19,179 nucleotides of DNA, taken from positions 11,784-30,962 of the forward strand of contig JAKBBS010000017.1 of NCBI GenBank assembly GCA_021808425.1, given 5' to 3'. Below, one piece after another: positions 8,597 to 16,027 of this stretch. This DNA is from Actinomycetes bacterium. Its GTDB lineage: Bacteria; Actinomycetota; Acidimicrobiia; Acidimicrobiales; Palsa-688. The stretch's first letter is position 1. Every line of letters begins with the position of its first letter. Below the pieces are notes generated by a model. It was given only the letters and a program-made list of their open reading frames with translations, searched no databases and was not told the origin of the DNA. The position numbers and the translations under genes were made by a program.

Positions 8597-9202
8597 TTGC
8601 GGATGGAGCCAAGACGTCAGGCCGACAGAGGGCTAGGACGTCGGGTAGCCGAGATCGTCGGACAGCACTCGGGTTCGGAACAGGGAGGCGGCCCGGGTCC
8701 GCTCCTTGGTGGCCCCGCCGTAGTGCCGTTCGAAGTCGTCCCCGTGGCCATGCTTGTAGCGGACAGCCGAGCGTCGGTGGTCGCTGTCAACTCACGGTGG
8801 TGCGAGTGGGCGGGACTCGACCCTGAGGATTCGCTCGGCTCCGGTTGGACCCTCGCACTGACCGACGAAGAGAAGACCCAGGTCACAGGCGAGTTGCGCG
8901 ACCTTGCCGAGTCTATTTCCGAAGGCGTCGGGGAGCCTTCAGCGAGGACGGTGGCCGGTCCAAGGCGCCGATGGTGGTTCGCCCCCTTTGATTCCGCCGG
9001 TCAAGTCCTCATAGGCATCGTCGTGGCAGAAGAGGAGACAGACCTCGAAATCGCTGTTATTCCGGGTCAGGGAAGCTCGCCTGCCCCAGGTGCAATCAAC
9101 GACGAGGCCCCAGCTCGGGACGGTACCCCGGGTCTCTTGGACGGTATGGACGCGGTCATAGGTGTACTCGCGCGCCTGGCCAGGAACATTCGTGACAGCT
9201 AG
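8597..9202 (+). CDS. Small PAS-domain protein
   Basis: This is a 201-residue soluble protein. Residues about 44-145 read as a single PAS fold: 'PFEVVPVAMLVADSRASVVA' then 'VNSRWCEWAGLDPEDSLGSG', ending in the strands 'RRRWWFAPFDSAGQVLIGIV'. No histidine kinase, GGDEF, HTH or other output domain follows, only an acidic linker and a short C-terminal helix, so it may be a stand-alone sensor or adaptor. The TTG at 8597 is preferred because the purine-rich AGAGGAAAG (8581-8589) sits 7 nt upstream; an in-frame ATG at 8603 is the alternative. It begins on the base after the aquaporin stop and probably shares its transcript. Ligand and partner are unknown. Confidence 0.75.
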   Translation: MRMEPRRQADRGLGRRVAEIVGQHSGSEQGGGPGPLLGGPAVVPFEVVPVAMLVADSRASVVAVNSRWCEWAGLDPEDSLGSGWTLALTDEEKTQVTGELRDLAESISEGVGEPSARTVAGPRRRWWFAPFDSAGQVLIGIVVAEEETDLEIAVIPGQGSSPAPGAINDEAPARDGTPGLLDGMDAVIGVLARLARNIRDS

Positions 9203-9247
9203 AGTGTCAATCTAGTCGATTGAGTAGCTGCTCGCTTGGGGGTCGTC

Positions 9248-11134
9248 ATGGACAAGTCATCGAAGCCAGCATCCAAGCACACCTCTGCTGTGACATCGCA
9301 GCGGCCGGAGATCGAGGGCTTCGGCGACTTCGAGCGCGCCGAGCGGGGCCTGATCGCCCGGCACCCTAGCGGAGTCATCGAGGCGTACGGAGTCGTCGTG
9401 CTCGACGTCAACCGCTACTCCTTTATCGAAGCGGGAAAACCCAACCCCGATACCGTGCATCCGGCCCTGTGGAGACAGGCACAGTTGAACGCGATACACG
9501 GCCTGTTCGAGGTCGCACCCGGGGTTTGGCAAGCCCGAGGCTACGACATCTCGAACATCACTTTCATTGCGGGCGAAACCGGCTGGATAATCATCGATCC
9601 GCTGACGGTCGCACCGACAGCGAGAGCCTGCCTAGACCTTGCAAACAGCAGCCTGGGCCACCGTCGGGTGAGCGCCGTCATCTACACGCACTCTCACACG
9701 GACCATTTCGGCGGCGTCCTCGGAGTCGTCACCGCCGAGCAGGTCGCAGCAGGGGAGTGCAGGGTGATAGCCCCGGAAGGTTTTCTCGCTGAGACTGTTG
9801 GCGAGAACGTGGTGGCCGGACCGGCGATGCTGCGTCGCGCGGCGTTCCAGTTCGGTCCACTCCTCCCGGCTGGCGAGCGCGGTCACGTCGACTGTGGCCT
9901 CGGCAAGGCCATCCCGTTCTTCCAGTCGGGTCTGATAGCTCCGACCGAGTCGGTGCACGAGACCGGTCAGGAACTCGTCGTGGACGGGGTCAGAATCGTC
10001 TTCCAGCTCACGCCGGGCACGGAAGCCCCTGCCGAGATGAACTTCTACTTTCCTGACCGGAAGTGGTTGTGCACGGCGGAGAACTGCACGGCGACGATGC
10101 ACAACCTTGTCCCGATACGCGGCGCCCTCGTACGAGACGCACTTGCGTGGTCGAAGTACATCGCCGAGACGGTAGAGATGTTCGGCGCAGACGTCGAAGT
10201 TCAGTTCGCCTCCCACAACTGGCCCACATGGGGCAATCGGGAAATCAACGCTTACCTGATGCTGCAGCGCGACCTCTACCGGTGGATACACGATCAGACA
10301 ATGCGCTACGCCAACCACGGCCTTACCGCAACCGAGATCGCAGAGCGGCTCCGGCTTCCCGACGAGTTCTCCCAAGTGGCGCACACGATCGGCTACTACG
10401 GTGATCTCGTCCACAACGTCAAGGCTGTATACCAGCGCTACCTGAGCTGGTACGACGGGAACCCCGCGCGACTCTGGACGCTCCCCCCTGTGGAGGCAGC
10501 GAAACGTTATGTCCGTTTGGCCGGTGGGCCGGACCAGCTTCTCGAAAAGGCGCGGGAAGCGTTCGACGTAGGCGACTATCGCTGGGTAGCGGAGCTTGTC
10601 GGCCACCTCGTTTTCGCTGAGCCGTCGGACGAGCGTGCCCGCGAGTTGCAGGCCGACGCGTTCGAGCAGCTCGGCTACCAGGCCCAATCCGCCACTTTCC
10701 GTAACGCTTTTCTCTACGGCGCCCAAGAGTTGCGCCTCGGGACGCCTCCCCCGCGGCCGGCGCCCGTCGGACGATTCTCGGAGGCGATGACGATCGAACA
10801 GATCGTCGATTCGATGGCGGTCCGGCTAAAGGAGGAGGAAGTGGCTGGACTGGCGGCGACAGTACGTCTCGTCGTCACCGACAGAGACGAAGGTGGGACC
10901 GTTCGGCTGTCGAACAGGACTTTGAGCGCCACCGTGGGCAAGGGCGACGCGAAACGGGACGCGACTTTGACCTTGTCACGCATGGCGCTGTTAGCACTGG
11001 TGGATGGCAGTGCGAGTGTCGATGATCTTCTGATTGAGGGAACTCTCACCTTGTCCGGGAGTGCAGGGGCTGCCGAGGCGGTGTTCGGTCACCTCGACTC
11101 CTTCCAGACGTTCTTCCCCGTGGTAACGCCTTAA
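9248..11134 (+). CDS. SdsA1-type alkyl sulfatase (metallo-beta-lactamase fold, SCP2-like C-terminus)
   Basis: This 628-residue protein matches the alkyl/aryl sulfatase family typified by Pseudomonas SdsA1 and yeast BDS1, which hydrolyses primary alkyl sulfate esters using two zinc ions. The metal motif 'THSHTDHFGG' supplies H148, H150, D152 and H153. 'TPGTEAPAE' gives E259, 'TAENCTATMHN' gives E278 and 'ASHNWPTWG' gives H323; the spacing equals that of the SdsA1 ligands as I recall them, with a constant offset. A helical dimerisation region follows, and the last 120 or so residues resemble the SCP2-like domain of the family. No signal peptide is visible at ATG 9248, unlike secreted SdsA1, so a cytoplasmic location is inferred. 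A TTG at 9236 is an alternative start. It lies 45 nt after the PAS gene on the same strand. Confidence 0.92.
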   Translation: MDKSSKPASKHTSAVTSQRPEIEGFGDFERAERGLIARHPSGVIEAYGVVVLDVNRYSFIEAGKPNPDTVHPALWRQAQLNAIHGLFEVAPGVWQARGYDISNITFIAGETGWIIIDPLTVAPTARACLDLANSSLGHRRVSAVIYTHSHTDHFGGVLGVVTAEQVAAGECRVIAPEGFLAETVGENVVAGPAMLRRAAFQFGPLLPAGERGHVDCGLGKAIPFFQSGLIAPTESVHETGQELVVDGVRIVFQLTPGTEAPAEMNFYFPDRKWLCTAENCTATMHNLVPIRGALVRDALAWSKYIAETVEMFGADVEVQFASHNWPTWGNREINAYLMLQRDLYRWIHDQTMRYANHGLTATEIAERLRLPDEFSQVAHTIGYYGDLVHNVKAVYQRYLSWYDGNPARLWTLPPVEAAKRYVRLAGGPDQLLEKAREAFDVGDYRWVAELVGHLVFAEPSDERARELQADAFEQLGYQAQSATFRNAFLYGAQELRLGTPPPRPAPVGRFSEAMTIEQIVDSMAVRLKEEEVAGLAATVRLVVTDRDEGGTVRLSNRTLSATVGKGDAKRDATLTLSRMALLALVDGSASVDDLLIEGTLTLSGSAGAAEAVFGHLDSFQTFFPVVTP

Positions 11135-11147
11135 AGGCGGGCTTTGC

Positions 11148-13475
11148 TCATCGGCCGTGCTCGGTGGCGTCGGCCAGGAACTCGTATTGCGGATTGATCA
11201 TCCCGAGCGACCCGCGAACATTGGCGACCGTGCCGTCGACGACTATGCGCGAGCCTGTCGTCAATCCGGCTATCTGGCGGCGTCCGAGGAACGCGATCGT
11301 CAGGTTTGCGTGGTCGTCGCTCAGCTGTACCTCCAAAGACGCCGTCTCGCCCCAGGGCTGAACAGTCACTTTCCGGACTCTCCCGGCGACCCTGGCCTTC
11401 TGGCGGACTTTCAGCTGCGAGATAGGGACGATCCCGTCGGCGCTCGGTGAGCTCCGCTCGTCGAGCGAGGCCTCGAAGCGCTGCGAGTCGGCTAGTGCTC
11501 CATGCGAAGCCGACGGCCGTTTCGGTTTCGCAATACGGGCACGCTCGCGCAGTTCTCCGCGCACGTCGAAAGGCACGATGGTGGCGTTGACGTGCTCGAC
11601 CCTGCTTATGGCGGTGGCGATACGCTCGCCGACCGAGTCGTGCAGCACCCTTCGAAGGCCGTAACCGTAGGACCTGCGCGGCATCAGCACGCTGACCTCT
11701 GTCCGTCCGTCTGTCGCAGCCGAGACCAGCTCGACCGCCGCGCGGTCGACTCGGCGGTCCGGGCAGTCGATGAACTGGAGCGGCAGCCGTCCGAGACCGA
11801 GGCGGACCCATCGGTCCTCGATGCTCTTGGCGCGCTTCGAGTCGAGGACGAAATGGACCGCGGTCAACTCGTCCACCGACATGCTGCGGGCGTATTGGAT
11901 GGCTCGGGCCGTGGCGAGGTCGAGGCTGTCGACGAAGACGAAGGCGATGTGGCGCGGCAGCGGCTTCGCGGTGACCGCCTGCTCGGCTGCGCCGTCGCCG
12001 AGAACCTGGGCCTCTGCAACGTAGAGGCGGTGCGTACGGATCAGCGCGTACATCAGCACCGGGAAGAGGACCACCACGGCCCACGCGCCCTGCGTGAACT
12101 TCGTGACCGCGAAGATGATCACGACCGCGAACGACAGCACACCCGCCGAACCGTTGATCACCAGCTTTCGGCGCCAACCCTGCTCCTTGTGGGTTATGTG
12201 GTGCTTCGACATTCCAAAGCCGGCCATGGTGAACCCGGTGAACACGCCAATGGCGTAGAGGCTCACCAAGGCGTCCACCTGCGCCCGCGTGATGAGCAGA
12301 AGGATCACGGCTACCACCGCCAGGAACACGATGCCGTTGGAGAAAACCAGCCGGTGGCCGCGCTTGGTAAAAGGCCGGGGCATGAAGCGGTCCTCGGCAA
12401 CGAAGTTGGCGAGGAACGGGAAACCGTTGAAGCTCGTGTTGGCTCCGGTCCAGAGTATGAGCAGCGTCGCGAGCTGCACCATGTAGAAGCCGACGTGGCC
12501 GAGGAAGCTGCTCCCGAAGGCCTCCTTCGCTATCTGCGAAAGCACCGTCGGGCTCCCAACCTGGTAGGGGATCGCCTTGGTGTAATGGGCTAGGACGGAA
12601 ACCCCGAGCACAAGGGTGCCGAGGGTGAGGCTCATTATCACGAGCACCCGCCGGGCGTTTCGGCCTTCCGGCGCCTTGAACGCGGAGACGCTGTTGGAGA
12701 TCGCTTCGAGCCCGGTCAAAGAGGAGCCGCCGTTTGCGAACGCCCTGAGCAGGATGAAGACCGAAACCCCTTCGAGTATCCCACCGCCTTTGTGGCCGAT
12801 CGCGTAATGGCCGGCGTGGTAGGTGACGATGCCGAGATGCCCTGTGGCCTCTTTGGCGAGACCGAACGCTATGACGAGGACCATCGCGAAGATGAAGAAG
12901 TAGGTCGGGAACGCGAAACTCTTGCCGGCCTCTCGGATCCCACGGAGGTTCCCGAAGAGGAGCAGAAGGACTATCCCCACCGATATAGCTGTCTCGATCG
13001 GCTTCGTCGCCAAAGACGGTATCGCCGACGTCAGTGCGGTAGTGCCGGCGGCCGACTGGACTGCGACGGTGAGCGTGTAGTCGATCAGCAGAGCGACGGC
13101 GGCGAACTGGGCGACGTAGATTCCGAAGTTCTCCCTCGCCACCACGTAAGAGCCGCCGGCTTTTGTGTAAACCATGACCACTTCGCGGTATGACAATGTC
13201 ACGACAGTGAGGATGACCAGGATCGCAGCAGTGACCGGCAACAGCAACGAGAACGCGGCCGCCCCGGCAGCGGGAACCAGCACGGTCAGCATTTCCTCGG
13301 TGCCGTACGCGGACGAGGAGATCATGTCGCAGGTGAGGACACCCATAGCGACCGGCTTGCTGAGCCGTTCCGTCTCCAGCGCCTCTGTTACCAGCGGCGG
13401 CCCGAGGAGCTTGCGTTTGAGCCGGTAGGAAAGACTTTCGGGTATCGCGTCGTAGGGCGCGGCAGGAGCAGCCAT
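11148..13475 (-). CDS. KimA-like APC-superfamily permease with USP-like domain and fused C-terminal OB-fold
   Basis: This 775-residue protein has about twelve hydrophobic helices within residues 41-480, a cytosolic USP-like alpha/beta domain (about 504-638), a charged linker and a C-terminal OB-fold-like domain (about 683-775). The first helix motif 'CDMISSSAYGTEEML' and 'LLIDYTLTV' (D50, Y57, D132, Y133) resemble the potassium-binding positions of the Bacillus K+ importer KimA, so K+ uptake is the leading guess; annotation pipelines often call this family 'amino acid permease'. The OB-fold begins 'VPISQLKVRQKARVAGRVRK' and runs through 'LGRRQIAGLTTGSRIVV'. ATG 13475 has no obvious Shine-Dalgarno. 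The stop lies 13 nt from the convergent alkyl sulfatase stop. A longer overlapping frame on the same strand (11131-13482) is Arg/Pro-rich and is a shadow. Confidence 0.88.
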   Translation of the reverse strand: MAAPAAPYDAIPESLSYRLKRKLLGPPLVTEALETERLSKPVAMGVLTCDMISSSAYGTEEMLTVLVPAAGAAAFSLLLPVTAAILVILTVVTLSYREVVMVYTKAGGSYVVARENFGIYVAQFAAVALLIDYTLTVAVQSAAGTTALTSAIPSLATKPIETAISVGIVLLLLFGNLRGIREAGKSFAFPTYFFIFAMVLVIAFGLAKEATGHLGIVTYHAGHYAIGHKGGGILEGVSVFILLRAFANGGSSLTGLEAISNSVSAFKAPEGRNARRVLVIMSLTLGTLVLGVSVLAHYTKAIPYQVGSPTVLSQIAKEAFGSSFLGHVGFYMVQLATLLILWTGANTSFNGFPFLANFVAEDRFMPRPFTKRGHRLVFSNGIVFLAVVAVILLLITRAQVDALVSLYAIGVFTGFTMAGFGMSKHHITHKEQGWRRKLVINGSAGVLSFAVVIIFAVTKFTQGAWAVVVLFPVLMYALIRTHRLYVAEAQVLGDGAAEQAVTAKPLPRHIAFVFVDSLDLATARAIQYARSMSVDELTAVHFVLDSKRAKSIEDRWVRLGLGRLPLQFIDCPDRRVDRAAVELVSAATDGRTEVSVLMPRRSYGYGLRRVLHDSVGERIATAISRVEHVNATIVPFDVRGELRERARIAKPKRPSASHGALADSQRFEASLDERSSPSADGIVPISQLKVRQKARVAGRVRKVTVQPWGETASLEVQLSDDHANLTIAFLGRRQIAGLTTGSRIVVDGTVANVRGSLGMINPQYEFLADATEHGR

Positions 13476-13478
13476 CGG

Positions 13479-13499
13479 CCATAGTTCTACCAGCTATGG
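13479..13499. promoter_or_regulatory. Operator-like dyad upstream of the permease gene
   Basis: CCATAG (13479-13484) and CTATGG (13494-13499) form a perfect 6-bp inverted repeat with a 9-nt spacer, ending 3 nt before the permease start codon in the 73-nt gap between the divergent permease and fabF genes. The spacing would suit a dimeric repressor, but the arms are short and chance is possible. Confidence 0.3.
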
Positions 13500-13548
13500 A
13501 GATGCATTCCCCTACTGATGGAGCACAGCGACTCTAGGATGACTGATC

Positions 13549-14790
13549 GTGTCAGTTCGTCGTGTCGTAGTCACCGGGTTAGGACTCGTGAGCCCTCTCG
13601 GGCTCGACGTGGACTCCACCTGGGGCGGCCTAGTCGCTGGCCGGTCCGGCGTTGGGCGGATCACCCAGTTCGACGCGTCGGGGCACTCGGTGCAGATTGC
13701 AGGCGAAGTGCACGGATTCGATGGCGCAGCGGTGTTCGGACGACGCCGAGCGCGCCACCTCGACAGGGTGTCGCAGCTGGCGTTGGTGGCCGCGGCTGAA
13801 GCGATAGAAGGATCCAAGATCGACATATCGGCTGCGTCGGATCGGGTCGGCGCCGTCTGGGGTACGGGCATCGGAGGGATCCGATCTTTGGAGGACGGGC
13901 TCGATGTCCTCAACGAGCGGGGAGCTGAGTGGGTGAACCCTTACACGCTCGCCATGATGATCCCAAATATGGTGGTCGGAAATATCGCGATGGAGTGGGG
14001 TATTCGAGGCTACAGCGGATGCACTGTCACTGCTTGTGCTGCATCGGCGCACGCGCTCGGGGAGAGCCTCGACCTCATCCGGGCCGGACGAGTCGATGCC
14101 GTCGTGTGCGGCGGAGCTGAGTCTGGGGTCACCCGGGTCGGGATCGCCGGGTTCGCTGCGATGAAGGCCCTCTCCACCCGGAACCACGATCCTGAGGGCG
14201 CTTCGAGACCTTTCGACGCCGGAAGGGACGGGTTTGTCATGGGAGAGGCCGCAGCGGCGTTGGTGCTGGAGGAGCGCGACCGCGCTATCGCCCGTGGGGC
14301 CCCGATACTCGCCGAGCTGATGGGTTTCGGAGCCACGTCCGACGCCTACCACATGACGCAGCCGCATCCCGAAGCCGACGGTGCCGTGAGGGCGATGCGC
14401 GAGGCGATACACGACGCCGGCCTCCAGCCTGGCGAGGTCGGATACGTGAACGCTCACGGCACGTCGACACTCCCGAACGACCGGATCGAGACACTCGCAT
14501 TGCGACGCGTCTTCGGCGATGCGGTCCCGCCGGTTTCGTCGACGAAGTCCATGACAGGTCACACGCTCGGCGCCGCTGGCGCTTTCGAGGCGGCGGTGTG
14601 CGTTCTGGCGCTGCGCGAGCAGATGCTGCCTCCCACGATCAACCAGGAGACGCCCGACCCGGACTGTGACCTCGACTACGTCGCCAACAAGGCACGACCG
14701 GCACGTGTGACGGCAGCGCTCACGAACAGCTTCGGGTTTGGCGGCCACAACGCTTGCCTGGTATTCGGCCTCGACGCTTCCCGGTCATGA
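13549..14790 (+). CDS. fabF: Beta-ketoacyl-ACP synthase II (FabF)
   Basis: This thiolase-fold condensing enzyme extends acyl-ACP by decarboxylative condensation with malonyl-ACP in type II fatty-acid synthesis. At 413 residues it has the same length as E. coli FabF. The Cys-His-His triad is visible: C163 in 'GCTVTACAASAHALG', H303 in 'NAHGTSTLPND' and H338 in 'SSTKSMTGHTLGAAGAFE', with K333 in the usual place. The C-terminal 'TNSFGFGGHNACLVF' motif is also intact. The GTG start at 13549 is supported by AGGA (13536-13539) with a 9-nt spacer. It runs towards fabZ, with 42 nt between the two stops. The glycine-rich entrance and full triad make a chain-length-factor or polyketide role less likely. 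Confidence 0.96.
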   Translation: MSVRRVVVTGLGLVSPLGLDVDSTWGGLVAGRSGVGRITQFDASGHSVQIAGEVHGFDGAAVFGRRRARHLDRVSQLALVAAAEAIEGSKIDISAASDRVGAVWGTGIGGIRSLEDGLDVLNERGAEWVNPYTLAMMIPNMVVGNIAMEWGIRGYSGCTVTACAASAHALGESLDLIRAGRVDAVVCGGAESGVTRVGIAGFAAMKALSTRNHDPEGASRPFDAGRDGFVMGEAAAALVLEERDRAIARGAPILAELMGFGATSDAYHMTQPHPEADGAVRAMREAIHDAGLQPGEVGYVNAHGTSTLPNDRIETLALRRVFGDAVPPVSSTKSMTGHTLGAAGAFEAAVCVLALREQMLPPTINQETPDPDCDLDYVANKARPARVTAALTNSFGFGGHNACLVFGLDASRS

Positions 14791-14832
14791 ACGCAGGATC
14801 CGGGAAGCGCCGGCGGTAACGCCCTTGCTGGT

Positions 14833-15264
14833 TCAGCTGTTGACGATCACGAAGAGCAGCGATGTCTGGCAGGCGACCTTGCCGGCTACGGTCGCCGTTC
14901 CGCGTCCACGACCGGCGCTGCTGCCGACCTGGTCCAATATGACCTCCATCTCGAGCGTGTCGCCGGGAAGCACCTGACGGCGGAAACGGGCTTTGTCGAT
15001 CCCGCCGAACAGCGGGAGGCGCCCGGCGAAGCGAGGGTCGCTCAAAATCGCGAACGCTCCCAACTGCGCCAACGCCTCCACCATCAAGACCCCCGGAAGG
15101 GTTGGCCGACCCGGGAAATGGCCGGCGAAGACAGGTTCGTCCCCGGTCAGGCGCCAAAACCCCTTGGCCGATTTCGACTCGACGATCTCGGTGACCTCGT
15201 CGACGAACAGGAACGGTGGTCGGTGAGGGAGGACTTCGGCGGGCAACGGTAACTTTTTTTCCAT
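14833..15264 (-). CDS. fabZ: 3-hydroxyacyl-ACP dehydratase (FabZ)
   Basis: This 143-residue hot-dog-fold dehydratase converts (3R)-hydroxyacyl-ACP to trans-2-enoyl-ACP. The family signature is plain: 'LPHRPPFLFVDEV' near the N-terminus, then 'GHFPGRPTLPGVLMVEALAQ' holding the catalytic H49 and E63, with the same 14-residue spacing as in E. coli FabZ. ATG 15264 is chosen because AGAAGGA lies exactly 6 nt upstream; an in-frame TTG two codons earlier would touch that site. It is the last gene of the fabI-fabG-fabZ operon, 12 nt behind fabG. It is a single FabZ-type protein, not the HadAB/HadBC heterodimers that serve this step in mycobacteria. Confidence 0.95.
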   Translation of the reverse strand: MEKKLPLPAEVLPHRPPFLFVDEVTEIVESKSAKGFWRLTGDEPVFAGHFPGRPTLPGVLMVEALAQLGAFAILSDPRFAGRLPLFGGIDKARFRRQVLPGDTLEMEVILDQVGSSAGRGRGTATVAGKVACQTSLLFVIVNS

Positions 15265-15270
15265 ATTCAA

Positions 15271-15277
15271 TCCTTCT
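15271..15277 (-). promoter_or_regulatory. Ribosome binding site that sets the fabZ start
   Basis: On the minus strand AGAAGGA sits 6 nt before ATG 15264 and overlaps the final A of the fabG stop codon (TGA at 15279-15277). It rules out the TTG at 15270 as the start and implies that ribosomes finishing fabG can reload on fabZ. Confidence 0.75.
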
Positions 15278-16023
15278 CAGTGGCCCATGCCGAGGCCGCC
15301 GTCCACCGGGATCACTGCCCCTGTCACGTAACCGGCCTCCTCCGAGGCCAAGAAAGTGATCGCGGCAGCCACCTCGGCCGGTGTAGCCATGCGGCCCAGC
15401 GGTATCGCCCCGATCAGCTCGGCTCTCCGAGATTCGGACAGGTCTACGGTCATATCAGTTGCGACGAAGCCCGGGGCGACGACGTTTACGGTCACGCCGC
15501 GCCCGCCGATCTCGCGAGCGAGCGAGCGTGCAAAGCCGACCAGGCCAGCCTTGGATGCCGCGTAGTTCGTCTGGCCGGGAGAGCCGAGCAGGCCGACTAC
15601 CGAGGAGACGAAGATCATGCGACCCCACCTGGCTCGGATCATCTTCGACGTAGCTCGCCGTGCAACCCGGTAGGCGGCCGTCAGGTTCGTGTCGATGACC
15701 GTCGCCCACGCCTCGTCTCGCATTGACAGGAGAAGCTGGTCTGCTGTCACCCCGGCGTTGGACACGAGAATCTCCACGGCGCCGAACTCGTCTTCGACAG
15801 CCGAGAAGGCGGCCTCGACGTCGTCGGGGGACGTGACGTCGCATCGAACCGGGAACAGATCGAGAGTTTTTCCTGGCTTCCGGCCTTCATGAGGCGTGCC
15901 CCGAAGGTCGGGTGGTTCGCTGCGGTAGGTGACCGCCACCTTGCATCCACGCTTCGAGAAGGCGAGGGCTGTTTCGAGGCCGATGCCCCTGTTGCCTCCC
16001 GTGACGAGCACAGTTCGAGTCAT
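15277..16023 (-). CDS. fabG: 3-oxoacyl-ACP reductase (FabG, MabA-like)
   Basis: This 248-residue short-chain dehydrogenase reduces 3-ketoacyl-ACP with NADPH. The cofactor motif 'TGGNRGIG' (8-15) and the catalytic tetrad are present: N113 ('DTNLTAAY'), S141, Y154 and K158 ('NYAASKAG'). Several stretches, including 'VEILVSNAG', 'GRMIFVSSV' and the ending 'VIPVDGGLGMGH', closely follow mycobacterial MabA (FabG1) as I remember it. The segment after 'VTYRSEP' (residues 37-55) is proline- and charge-rich and unlike most FabG proteins. ATG 16023 is chosen because the homology begins at 'TRTVLVTGG' and GGGAG precedes it, embedded in the end of fabI; the frame stays open 30 codons further upstream inside fabI. 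It starts 4 nt after the fabI stop, so it belongs to the same operon. Confidence 0.94.
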   Translation of the reverse strand: MTRTVLVTGGNRGIGLETALAFSKRGCKVAVTYRSEPPDLRGTPHEGRKPGKTLDLFPVRCDVTSPDDVEAAFSAVEDEFGAVEILVSNAGVTADQLLLSMRDEAWATVIDTNLTAAYRVARRATSKMIRARWGRMIFVSSVVGLLGSPGQTNYAASKAGLVGFARSLAREIGGRGVTVNVVAPGFVATDMTVDLSESRRAELIGAIPLGRMATPAEVAAAITFLASEEAGYVTGAVIPVDGGLGMGH

Positions 16024-16027
16024 CGCG

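Noticed and set aside
9632..10726. A 364-codon minus-strand open frame opposite the alkyl sulfatase
   Set aside because: Arg/Val-rich translation without motifs; the plus strand encodes a complete enzyme.
11127..11139. CGCC/GGCG hairpin between the alkyl sulfatase and permease stops
   Set aside because: A four-base stem overlapping the stop codon with no T run; too weak to call a terminator.
11131..13482. A 783-codon open frame on the minus strand, slightly longer than the permease frame
   Set aside because: Its translation is Arg/Pro/His-rich with no hydrophobic helices or motifs, while the overlapping 775-codon frame gives a clear multi-helix transporter. It is a by-product of GC-rich codons.
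13630..14748. A 372-codon minus-strand open frame opposite fabF
   Set aside because: Low-complexity shadow of the fabF codons; no domain is recognisable and fabF has every catalytic residue.
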